DNA from: Petrolisthes cinctipes
Taxonomy: Eukaryota > Arthropoda > Malacostraca > Decapoda > Porcellanidae
Assembly: GCA_033782935.1 (NCBI GenBank)
Contig: JAWQEG010000506.1
Location: 2,646,001 to 2,710,000, forward strand
Direction of reading: 5' to 3'
DNA: 64,000 nt
Part shown: one piece after another, positions 10,842 to 19,905 of the stretch
Position numbering within the stretch: position 1 is the stretch's first letter
Layout: each line of letters begins with the position of its first letter
The notes under the pieces: model-generated
Told to the model about the DNA's origin: nothing
Database searches by the model: none
Seen by the model: only the letters and a program-made list of their open reading frames with translations
Translations under genes and position numbers: made by a program

Positions 10842-11052
10842 GTGAGTAACTGTTCTTTAGTCTCAGTTTGACATTTCTGACATATGACATAACCTCCCCA
10901 CCTTGGGTTCCCGTTAGGGTCATTGCCGGGTAACAGTTAAATTTCAAGGTCACTCCTCACTGCCTGTCTTCCCTTCCCACCTGCCTGGGTCCCTCGGGTC
11001 CCGGTATAGGATTAACGGTATACCCACTGACACCTGTCATTTTCCGTTACAG
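10842..11052 (+). other. DIRS-A intron 3 (211 bp, GT-AG) between gag tail and RT
   Basis: Donor GTGAGTAACTG and acceptor TTTCCGTTACAG are identical in sequence to those of DIRS-B (23230-23392). The intron separates the stop-containing gag tail from the RT frame, so splicing may control which product is made. Confidence 0.75.
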
Positions 11053-12825
11053 CCACTGCGTCTACCTCCCGCCTCAACCAAAGTGTCACTTTCAGTCGTC
11101 CCGCATGTACTGGAAATGCGGGAAAAAGAGGTAGTGGAGCAGGCGACGGGGAGGGTCTTTCTTTCTCGTTTATTCACGGTCCCCAAAAAGGACCAGGGAA
11201 AAACGAGATTGGTGATGGACCTGAGCAAGTTAAACAAATTTCTGAAACCCCTACGTTTCAAGATGGTTTCAGTTGCTCAGGTCCACACAGTTCTTCGAAA
11301 GGGGGACTGGTTGGCATCCCTGGACCTCAAGGATGCGTTCTGGCACGTCCCGATCCACCCCAGGTTTCGCCGCTTTCTGGCTTTCCAGGTGGGGACCGAG
11401 ACGTTCCAGTTTACCAAGCTCCCTTTCGGTCTTTCTCTAGCTCCGCGGGTCTTCACAAAGCTCGTGAAGGTGGTGGCATCCCGCCTGACGGAGGCGGGTG
11501 TCCCCACCCTCATGTACCTGGACGATTAGTTGCTTCACGCCCCCGCCAAGGAGCAGGTAGCAAACAACGTCAGGATAGCAAGGAGGGTGCTAGAGGAAAT
11601 GGGGTTCCTGTTAAACATCCCAAAGTCCTCTCTCACCCCCACTCGCAAACTGTGTTGGCTGGGAATAGAGTGGGACTCTCTTTCGGGTACCCTCTCGCTC
11701 GCTGCAGACAACGCCCGCCGGACCCTCCGCCACGTCCGCCAGGCTCATTTTTCCAGTACTTTCTCTCGCCGCCAGTGGGAATCATTGCTAGGGTGCCTAA
11801 ATTTCGCGGTCCCTGCATTACCCCTGGGACGACTGAAACACAGGAGGCTGACACGGGAGGTAAACCTCCACCTATCCTCCGCACACAGGGACCTTCCCAG
11901 GCAAATACCCAAGTCACTCCACCGACTCCTCCGCCCCTGGCTACGTCCCGGTGCCCTGCGTCAGCGAGTTCCCTGGGTGTTTCCCTCCCCGGGGATCACG
12001 GTGGCGACAGACGCATCGGACGTAGGCTGGGGATACCAATCTTGCCTGGGACACCAACAGTGCGGGGGATGGAAGGAAGAGGAAAGGCTACTACACATCA
12101 ACGCCAGGGACTTGATAGTAGCAAGGGAGTGGCTCAACAGACACCCGCAGTTTTCCAGGATAGGCGTCCGCTTCGATATGGACAATGTTGCGGCCGTGCA
12201 GTGCCTGCAGAAACAAGGCACGACACGGTCGGAAATTCTCCTGTCCCTGTCAGAACAGATTTTCTCAATAGCAGCCAAGAGGTACATTCACCTCTCGGCC
12301 CGCTATGTGCCAGGGCGGGAGAACGATTGGGCGGACGCTCTATCCAGGTTCAGGGGGACATCAGTCGAGTGGCAACTACGTCCCCCTGTGTTCGAGTCAC
12401 TGTGCCTTCGCTACGGGACACCGGAGGTGGACCTGTTCGCCTCCCCATCCACGGCCCTTCTTCCTCTGTTCCCGACCTTCTCATCCAGGACAGAGGCAGG
12501 AGGCCCGGACACCTTCACGGAGGACTGGAACAGGTGGGAGTACCTTTATCTATTTCCACCCCCAGCTACGTCAGTCCTTCTGAAGGCGATCCTCAAGCTG
12601 TGCGCGTTCAGAGGGAGGGTACTCCTCATAGCCCCCCTCTGGCCAGCGCAGCCGTGGTTCGGAGAACTGTCCCGGTGGTGCCCTCATCCTCTTCAGCTGG
12701 GATCGGCGTGCCTCTCCAGCACCCTGTCTGCACCACTCCAAGCGTCACTGAAACTACACGCTTGGAGTTTCTACGGGGAGTCCTCAGTAAAAGGTCTACT
12801 AGGGAGACAGTGGGCAAGATGCTGA
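11053..12825 (+). pseudogene. DIRS-A reverse transcriptase / RNase H / methylase-like ORF (one in-frame stop)
   Basis: RT motifs: VPKKDQGKTRLVMDLSKLN, WLASLDLKDAFWHVPIHP (box A), FTKLPFGLSLAPRVFTK (box B) and MYLDD (catalytic box, 11511-11526). TAG at 11527-11529 follows this motif; DIRS-B has TGG there. After the stop the frame is open for 431 codons. RNase H is seen as VATDASDVGWGYQ, HINARDLIVAREW, RFDMDNVAAVQCLQ and YVPGRENDWADALSR. A C-terminal stretch with GTPEVDLFASPS, YLFPPP and LLIAPLWPAQPW resembles the methylase-like region of DIRS1 elements (identity less sure). The stop TGA at 12823-12825 overlaps the recombinase ATG. Confidence 0.9.
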
Positions 12826-13805
12826 GGGCTCACCATCAGTCGTCGGTGCGGCAATACGAATCGTGCTGGAAAAGATTCCAGGACTTCTTACGAAGACACC
12901 CCTCCATGGTTATCTCGGAGGATACAGTCCTGGAATTTCTCACCTGGCTCGCCGATTCCACAAACAGGGCCCCTGCGACGGTGCTTGCGCATCACCCAGC
13001 CCTGTCTGATCCCCTCCTCCTAGGTTTTAATATTAAAGTTTCGGAGAGACCTCTCTCTCTTTTGAGGATGGGGATTCGGGCGGGGACAGCACCTCACAGG
13101 GCCCAGTCCCCTTCCTGGTCCCTTCACCGTGTCCTAACATACCTTACCTTCGAGGGGGTCCCTCTGGAGGTTTGTCACCTCCTCCAGAAAGCTCTCTTCC
13201 TGCTCGCCTTAGCTACCGGGTACAGGGCCTCTCAGTTGGCAGTCCTGACCCGTCATCCAGCCTTTTCCTTGGTAAGCCCTAACTTTACCTCGTTAACTAT
13301 CTCCCCCTCTCCTACTTTCCTAGCTAAGAACGAGCAGGCTGACGACAGGATTAGCCCCCTCGCAGTACCCTCCTTCCTGAGGGATGGAACTTTCCATCCT
13401 CTCTGTCCAGTCCACGCCTTCGCTGCTTACGTGCAGGCAACGAGAGAGGCTTCCCCGGACCACCTCTTCTATAACTCAAGGTCCGGTAACCCTCTCTTCC
13501 CCAGGTCCATTGCTCGCCTCCTCTGCCGAGTGATCGAGAACGGGGATCCCGGACATGCCCCAAGGGCTCACAGTGTTAGAGGTGTGGCCGCCTCCCTCGC
13601 CTTTCTCAGGACCCACTCGGTGGAGAGGGTACGGGATCTGGGGGGCTGGACATCCACATCCTCCTTCAGAAAGAGGTATCTGTTCCATTCGCTCTCCCCT
13701 ACCCCCTGCATAGCTATGGGAACTCCACCCACCAGTACTCAGGGTCCCAGGGGGAAAGGCAAAAGGGGGAGGGGCCGCCCAAAGGGAAAAGGTCAGGCGA
13801 CGTAA
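12819..13805 (+). CDS. DIRS-A tyrosine recombinase (intact frame)
   Basis: I chose ATG 12819 because it overlaps the stop of the upstream ORF as ATGCTGA, an arrangement kept in DIRS-B. The frame is open far upstream, but that part only shadows the RT/RNase H frame. About 328 residues: an N-terminal SAM-like region (QYESCWKRFQDFLRRH, EFLTWLADSTN) and a catalytic core with ALATGYRASQLAVLTR (first Arg), HSVRGVAAS (His-x-x-Arg) and GGWTSTSSFRKRYLF (nucleophilic Tyr), ending in a basic GKGKRGRGRPKGKG tail. It would join the circular DNA to the target. This is the only apparently undamaged gene of the two DIRS copies. Confidence 0.9.
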   Translation: MLRAHHQSSVRQYESCWKRFQDFLRRHPSMVISEDTVLEFLTWLADSTNRAPATVLAHHPALSDPLLLGFNIKVSERPLSLLRMGIRAGTAPHRAQSPSWSLHRVLTYLTFEGVPLEVCHLLQKALFLLALATGYRASQLAVLTRHPAFSLVSPNFTSLTISPSPTFLAKNEQADDRISPLAVPSFLRDGTFHPLCPVHAFAAYVQATREASPDHLFYNSRSGNPLFPRSIARLLCRVIENGDPGHAPRAHSVRGVAASLAFLRTHSVERVRDLGGWTSTSSFRKRYLFHSLSPTPCIAMGTPPTSTQGPRGKGKRGRGRPKGKGQAT

Positions 13806-14290
13806 CTCCCATCACATCATCTGTCATACCCATCCTGTACATTTCACATCCCCATGTCATGATGTTGTACATATGTTGGGTTGGTAATAAATTACATTGT
13901 TATGGAATTCTGAGTATTTATTCTCCCCGTTCTTACACGGCTACTAATACTATGATGAGTGACTGGATTTATTAAATAAAAAGAGTACAACTTCAGTGTT
14001 CCTCTTTCATCCTCTCGGGATATTTCTCCAGAGCCCGGGATTATAACCCAAGCTCGAGTACTTTAATAAAAAGGGGGGGGGGGCCTAACCTGACCCCCCC
14101 CCCCACTCCTCTACCATACCCCTTGAGTCTGACTATAAAGACTACATCGGGTGACTTGTTCTGAGTTATAACTGAACAGTCTACGGTATATAAACAAAAT
14201 AAAATAAAAAAAATATTTTACGAGGTCCCCGCTCTGAGCCGCTCTTAACTGGACCTGTGAATGCCTCCTCCTCACCTCCCACCTACTGCA
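13806..14290 (+). other. DIRS-A 3' non-coding region with G-run/C-run hairpin
   Basis: No gene. AATAAATTACATTG near 13886 could be a polyadenylation signal; DIRS-B has AATAAAATACATTG at the same place. At about 14079-14104 a run of about ten G is followed within 12 bases by a run of about eleven C. DIRS-B keeps the G run near 26250. Confidence 0.5.
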
Positions 14291-14400
14291 TTGCATGCAT
14301 AGCATCCAGCTGTGCTGGTTCCACTATACCAATAATAGTGCATTTGTCGTGGCTGAATGTATTTATTGGTTGTGGAACTAGCACAGCTTTAACTGTCCCA
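14291..14400 (+). repeat. DIRS-A internal complementary region
   Basis: This segment holds the reverse complement of the element's left end (CAGCTGTGCTGGTTCCACTA) joined to the complement of its right end (TAGTGCATTTGTCG, then TTATTGGTTGTGG). In the DIRS1 model such a region templates joining of the two ends during circle formation. Confidence 0.8.
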
Positions 14401-14449
14401 CCCTCCTCCCGATGCGGCAGCCATTCACTGTTTTCTCATTGGAGTGGCA

Positions 14450-14700
14450 GAGCATATGCTGCCCTGGAGCGGGGTCAGTATCTCCACAGGCCACCACCAG
14501 GTGGCTCCCATGTCTAGTACAGCGCCAGATTTAAATTCATTTTCCTTCTGATGATCGTCACGGAATAAACCCTTCTAGCCCAGAATATGCCTTAACGGGG
14601 CCTGGGCTTGAGAAGGGGCGTATTCTATAGCATCCAGCTGTGCTGGTTTTACAACCAATAAATAAAATTTAAGCGGCTGAAAGCCGCAACAAATGCACTA
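14450..14700 (+). repeat. DIRS-A right inverted terminal repeat plus extension
   Basis: Reverse complement of 7395-7620, followed by a right-end extension from about 14655 (AAGCGGCTGAAAGCCGC, then AAATGCACTA) that is absent from the left repeat. The extension includes a small stem, GCGGCTGAAAGCCGC. Confidence 0.85.
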
Positions 14701-14790
14701 ATAGTGAACGACTTCTCAAAACGGACATTTTTTATACTTTTTGCACATGTACAGACATTTGATATGGTGAAAAGTGTGAGTGATTGTAGG

Positions 14791-17740
14791 AGAAAGTCTA
14801 TCTATCTATCTATAGCTCCGACGCCTCGTTCCCTATGGGAACTCCCCCCAAGGGGGTGGCCACGGCAGAAGTGTCTCCAGTTCTCCCTGTTCCAACACTC
14901 CCTCCTTACTTGTTCAAGCCCTACTCTGCCCCTCACGTTTCTCATTTCCACAGCACCTATTCTAGACTGATGAGCCCTACTCCATGTCCATGTCTCCGAC
15001 GCATATGTCAGTGTTGGCAGGATTATACTATTTCTCAGTCCCCTTTTCACTTCCATACTCACACTTCTACCCTTCATAATCCTCCCCAGTGATCCTATGA
15101 CCTGTCTACCCTTCACTGCTCTCTCCCTAATTTCTTCTTCCATACTTCCATGTTTACACATAACTGTACCCAGGTACTTAAACTCCTTCACTTCCTCCAT
15201 CCTCTCACCTCTCAGAGTTATCTCACACTTCGTCCCAGTTGGTACAGCCACTCTGTAAGGTGTAGCAAAGTCAATCACTTCAGTTTCTGCTCTTTCAAAT
15301 GCCATCACTTTACTTTTACCCACATTCACCTTCAGTTTCCTTCGTTTACATACAGACTGAAATTCGTCCACCACTCTCTGTAAATTCCTTTCATTCTCAG
15401 CCATCAGCACAGTGTCATCAGCAAACAAACTTGCCACCAGGGACCAATTTGCTTCATTCAGCCTAAACTTCACCCCCAGATCATTCACTTTGGCTTTCAC
15501 CTCTCTCATACAACCATCCATATATATATTGAACAACTATGGTGACATAACACACCCCTGTCTCAGCCCTACACTAATATTAAAACTCTCACTTAGATCA
15601 CCCTCTACCCGTACACATGCTTTTGCATCTGCATAAAAAGCCTCAATGCCTTTCAGCAAAGGCCCCCCAACACCATAAATTCTCAACACCTCTGTCATAG
15701 CTTTCCTATCAACTCTATCGTATGCCTTCTCCAAGTCCATGAAGGCAGCATACAACTTCTTACCCTTCCCAATATATTTCTCCACTATTGATTTTAATGC
15801 AAATATTTGGTCCACACATCCTCTACCCTTTCTGAACCCTCCCTGCTCCTCACTAACTTTATTCCCTGTTACTTCAATCAGTCTCTCAGTAAGAACCTTC
15901 CCATACACCTTCCCTGGTACACTAAGGAGGCTTATTCTCCTATAGCTACCACACTCATCCTTACTCCCTTTCCCCTTATACAAAGGTACAATTATGGCTT
16001 TCCTCCAATCCTCTGGCACCTCTCCCTGCCTCCAAGCCAATGTACATATAAGCAAGGTCCACTCCACCACTACCTCCCCCCCGACACTTTAACATTTCAG
16101 CAGTTATCCCATCCACCCCCGGTGCCTTTCCCATCTTCAACTTTCCTATTGCTTTCCTAACCTCTTCCCTTCCTAATTCTCCCTGTACATCCTGTTGTCT
16201 ACCACCTGCCTCCATCCCCATGCATGTCACCACCGCCTCCCATCCCGTCCCCCCATTCATCAACCGATCAAAATGCCTCTTCCACACTTCTTTCACTTCC
16301 TCACTTCTACTCACAGTAACTCCATCCTCTCTCTTCATTCTCACACTACCAGACTTTCCTTCTCCTCTTTCTCTTTTCACCTCCTTCCAGAATAATTTCT
16401 TGTTCTCTTTAAACTTTTCACTCAGCTTCATACCAAACTCCTCATCCACTCTCCTTTTACTCTCACTCACCATCCTTTTCACTTGTCTCTTACACACATT
16501 ATATTCTCTTTTCCATCTCTCTCTCACTTCTTCCAGCACATTCCTCTGTAATGTTCTCCTATATGCCTTCCTTGTCTCCTCTACGGCATCTTTCACTTCT
16601 TCTGTCCACCAAGCACTCCCTTTCTTGCCCCTCTTCTGTGTTTTATACCCCACTACCTCTGCTGCTGTCCTCAATACTATCGTCTTAAACATTTCATACA
16701 CCACATTCACTCCCACTCCCTCCCCTATCCCCATTCTTACATCCCCCTCTTATATTCCTCCCTATACTCTACTACATCTAATTTCCCACTAGCCACCTCC
16801 CTCTTATTCCTCACCCCTTCATCCCTCCTACTATACTCCCACTTAACCCTAACCTTCATCCTCACCAATACCGCAAAATGGTTGGAGCAATGGACCATTC
16901 CTCTCACCACTTTTGCGTCATACACATCCTTCCTCAACCTTTCATCCACTGCCACATAATCAATCAAACTCTTTTGCTCTCCTCTCTCATCCCTTCTCTT
17001 CCATGTATACCTGTGGATCATCTTGTGCTGAAAGAAGGTGTTCGCCAAGAACAACCCCCTCTCAGCACAGACATCCACTAGATACTCACCATTCTCATTT
17101 GTTCCTTCTACACCCCATTTACCCACAATATTCCCCACTTCCTCACCTCCTTCCATTATCAATTCATCTCAGACATGTATTAAACTCTTTCCAAAACACT
17201 CTCATCTTCTCTCTCCCCGTCTTACTCTTTTCATTCACTGGTGCATAAGCACACACCCAAGCATACTTCACCAAGCCAATCTTTCCAGTCATCCATACTA
17301 TTCTTGACCCATTCCACCAATGTCCATCCACTCCCTTCCACACCCACGGAGACACCAACAGCGCACACCCTTCCTTCCCTCTTCCTTTACTCTTTTCATT
17401 CATACCCGTCCATATTACTCCTCCCACAGTCCACTCTCCCTTCCCTCCTGACACTCAGCCACTCCACATCCTTTCACGTGTGTCTCCGTCACTCCCATCA
17501 CATCCACTCTTCCTTTCTTGAAACATTCTACAATCTCTCGCCTCTTGGTCCCAACCGTCATTCCATTCACATTCACAGTTACCACTCTCATACATTCCCT
17601 CTTCCCCACTCCCTCTACAGGGCAACCCGGAGACCCCCCCCCCCCCCGCCAGTAGCCATAGCTGTCCACTCCCCCATTGGGGGGCCACTGATGGCTGGCA
17701 AGGCCAATGCAGTGCTCATTCCTGGAGGGACACGGGCCGT
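14791..17740 (-). mobile_element. RTE-type LINE copy A2, near full length
   Basis: On the minus strand the element runs from about 17740 (leader ending near CCTCCAGGAATGAGCACTGC) to a (CTAT)n tract at about 14799-14813, the same tail as copy A1. It contains endonuclease, linker and RT but lacks about 0.3 kb near the C terminus compared with A1. It sits inside the Tigger-like element, just right of DIRS-A. Confidence 0.88.
14802..17669 (-). pseudogene. RTE-type LINE ORF2 (endonuclease-RT), multiply broken
   Basis: Reading leftwards: the endonuclease start VVTVNVNGMTVGTKRREI and VTETHVKG (near 17480-17600), CAYAPVN (near 17240), then SLIDYVAVDERLRKD and HCSNHFAVLV (SDH-like, with Asn for Asp). 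RT follows with KAPGVDGITAEMLKC, RKGRGCVDQI, AFMDLEKAYDRVD and LFADDTVLMAE. Lesions: stop/frameshift breaks near 17454, 17164 and 16737; a one-base change in a G run near 16080 shifting the frame; TGG to TAG after CVMSP at 15537-15539; and a deletion joining QSRIGAVEM directly to NVRGRVGLEQV near 14945. The C terminus, ending GVGAIDR, matches copy A1. Confidence 0.88.
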
Positions 17741-18388
17741 CGGCATTGTCAAAAGCTAAAAAACAGTCATAAATTTAAAAGAAATTATTACAAAATATAA
17801 AAACACGCAATCAAAGAAATTAAAATCTTAAAACACTAAAATACAATAAAAATACAATAAAAACCTTAAAACCTATATGTGGGGTCAGCTACGTCTCACC
17901 CCCACACTGCCTTCCACTTTGGCTCCACCTCCTGAATGGATAAAAAATGGAGGTGTACCCCCGAGGTCACCGCTTGGAGGCAGGGTAAGTCGGGGTAGGT
18001 CACCGAGGTTTTTGCTTTTCCCAATACTGATAGCAGTTCCGCACAGTAGCAATCCTCGACCTCATTGGTTACGATATTGCTACTGCGTGACAAAGAATAA
18101 TTAATATAAACTAAGGAAATGTGTTTGTATGAGTAGAAACTCCTGGATTATTGGTAACTGAACTTGTCAACCATCATGCTCACTCCTCACTCACGCCTGC
18201 TTCATGCATACTAGGGAGAGCACTGTAATTATGGCAAAAAATAACTAAAATCACGAAAATCAGCCATCGGCGATGAGATGTCCACCATATTCAATTATCC
18301 CCATAAGGTTAATTGTTCCAATTTTGCTAATTCGAATTTTGCGGCCCCAAGTGTCCCCCAAATTGTCGCAAAATTGGAGGGACTACTG
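17741..18388. other. Right remnant of the Tigger-like element
   Basis: AT-rich start, then a GC-richer segment near 17880-18090, ending in the terminal repeat at 18388. No coding frame with recognisable similarity. Confidence 0.45.
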
Positions 18389-18534
18389 TATTTGTTTTTC
18401 TGTTTTTTTCAATCTGGGTAACTTGTGATAGTGTCGTTGCCTCTCTGCAGCCTTATCATAATGATCTCATCTGGCCCGAGGCATCAAAAGGTTGCCCAAT
18501 CCTGCTCTACACTATTCCAAGCAAAAACAGGCCA

Positions 18535-19640
18535 CCCGTATTTCTTGCCCCTATATTGTGTCTTGTATCCCAATAACTCTGCTTCTGTCCTCATCACTAG
18601 TGTCTTAAACATTTCATACACATCATTCACTCCCACTCCCTCCCCTATACCCAGCTTTACATCCTCCATCACCTCAACCACCCTCCTCTTATATTCCTCT
18701 CTGTACTCAATGTTATTCAATCTTTCATTTGCCACCTCCCTCTTGTTCCCCTCTTCATCCCTCCTACCATACTCCCATTTTGCTCTGACCCTAATCCTTA
18801 CCATAACTGCATAGTGGTCAGAGCACTGAAACATTCCTCTCACCACTCTAGCATCCATCACATCTTTCCTTATCCTTTCATCAACAGCTATGTAATCTAT
18901 CAAACTCATTTGCTCTCCCCTCTCATCCCTCCTCTTCCACGTGTACCTGTGGATCATTCTGTGCTTGAAGCAGGTGTTGGCAAGGAACAACCCCTCTCGG
19001 CAAACACATCCACCTGGTACTCACCATTTTCATTATTCCATTCACACCTTACTTGCCAACTACATTTCCTATTCTCTCACTTCCTACCTTCCCATTCATA
19101 TCCACTACATTCATATTCACTCTCAAAACTTCCCAGACAGTCATTCAACTCATCCCAATACTCCCATGCATAGGCTACTTTACTATATCAATCTTCCCTG
19201 TCATCCACACTATCTTTGTTCCCTTCCATCCATGTCCATGCACTCCCTCCTACACCCTCCTTGACACCAACAATGCACACCCTTCCCTTCCTCTCCCTTT
19301 ACACTTTTCATCCATACCTGCCCATATCAGGCCTCCAATTCCTTTCCATAACACACTCTTCCACCCCTCATCCTTTCATATGTGTTTCAGACACCCCCAC
19401 ACATCTATTCTACTTCTTCTAACACACACCACATTCTCTCTCTTTTTCACCTCTTTCACCATTCCATTCACATTTATCGCTACCACTCTCAATTTCTCAA
19501 ACATTCTTTCCCTTTCTTGACCCCACAGGGCAGACTGGAGACCCTTCCCAGCCACTAGCCACAGCTGTCCATCCCCTTGTTGGGGGTCCACTGGTGGCTG
19601 GCAAAGCCAATGCAGTGCTCATTCCTGGAGGGAGTTTTAA
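18535..19640 (-). pseudogene. RTE-type LINE copy A3, endonuclease fragment
   Basis: Minus-strand remnant of the same family. From the right: a leader matching A2 (CAGTGCTCATTCCTGGAGGG on the plus strand, 19614-19633), then RVVAINVNGMVKEVKKREN, a frame break, and from 18990 an open run of 168 codons with HRMIHRYTWKRRDERGEQ, SLIDYIAVDERIRKDV and QCSDHYAVMVR. Here the catalytic SDH is kept, unlike A2. Similarity stops near 18535, before the RT, so the 3' end is missing. LINE fragments are usually 5'-truncated; losing the 3' end implies a later deletion or rearrangement. Confidence 0.82.
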
Positions 19641-19687
19641 ATAATTTTGTCACTAGAATATGCATTAAAGGGAAATTAAAACCTATA

Positions 19688-19905
19688 TTATTGGTAAAGT
19701 GGAACCAGCACAGCTGGATTGCTATAGAACACACCCCTTCTCCAGCCCAGGCCCCGTATAGGCTTATTCTGGGCTAGAAGGGTCTATTCCGTGAAGATCA
19801 TCAGAAGTAAATATAAATTCAAATCTGGCGCTGTACTGATATGGGAGCCACCTGGTGGCGGCCTCTAGAGGTAGTGACCCGCTTGGGCCAGCGGGGGCAG
19901 CCGCT
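19688..19905 (+). repeat. DIRS-B left inverted terminal repeat
   Basis: Includes GGGCTAGAAGGGTCTATTCC and GGGAGCCACCTGGTGGCGGC. The complement is at about 26695-26895. Confidence 0.87.

Larger units (their letters stand above)
7395..14700 (+). mobile_element. DIRS-A: complete DIRS1-type tyrosine-recombinase retrotransposon
   Basis: A 7.3-kb element with inverted terminal repeats (left about 7395-7620, right about 14450-14660), an internal complementary region (about 14291-14400), and the gene order gag-like, RT/RNase H/methylase-like, tyrosine recombinase. DIRS1 elements replicate through a circular intermediate that the recombinase inserts without an integrase-type duplication. The copy is inactive: gag is frameshifted, and a stop follows the RT catalytic motif directly. 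It lies inside a Tigger-like element. A related copy, DIRS-B, is at 19688-27548. Confidence 0.93.
7065..18388. mobile_element. Tigger-like terminal-repeat element, split by younger insertions
   Basis: The left end at 7065 reads CAGTAATCCCTCCAATTTTG, and the reverse complement of the right end at 18388 reads CAGTAGTCCCTCCAATTTTG. Both are flanked by TA (7063-7064 and 18389-18390). Only 7065-7394, 14701-14790 and about 17741-18388 belong to it; the rest is DIRS-A and an RTE LINE inserted later. The remaining sequence, about 1 kb, contains no transposase, so it was a short non-autonomous copy. Confidence 0.7.

Noticed and set aside
11652..12818. Long open frame upstream of the DIRS-A recombinase, in another frame than RT/RNase H
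   Set aside because: It lies over the RT/RNase H frame, is Pro/Arg-rich, and has no family motifs. It is an overlapping shadow; the recombinase is taken to begin at 12819.
13273..13324. GTAAGC...TTCCTAG segment in the recombinase that looks like a short intron
   Set aside because: The interval translates in frame to residues expected in the recombinase core (SPSPTFLAKNE), and DIRS-B keeps it as coding. It is not an intron.
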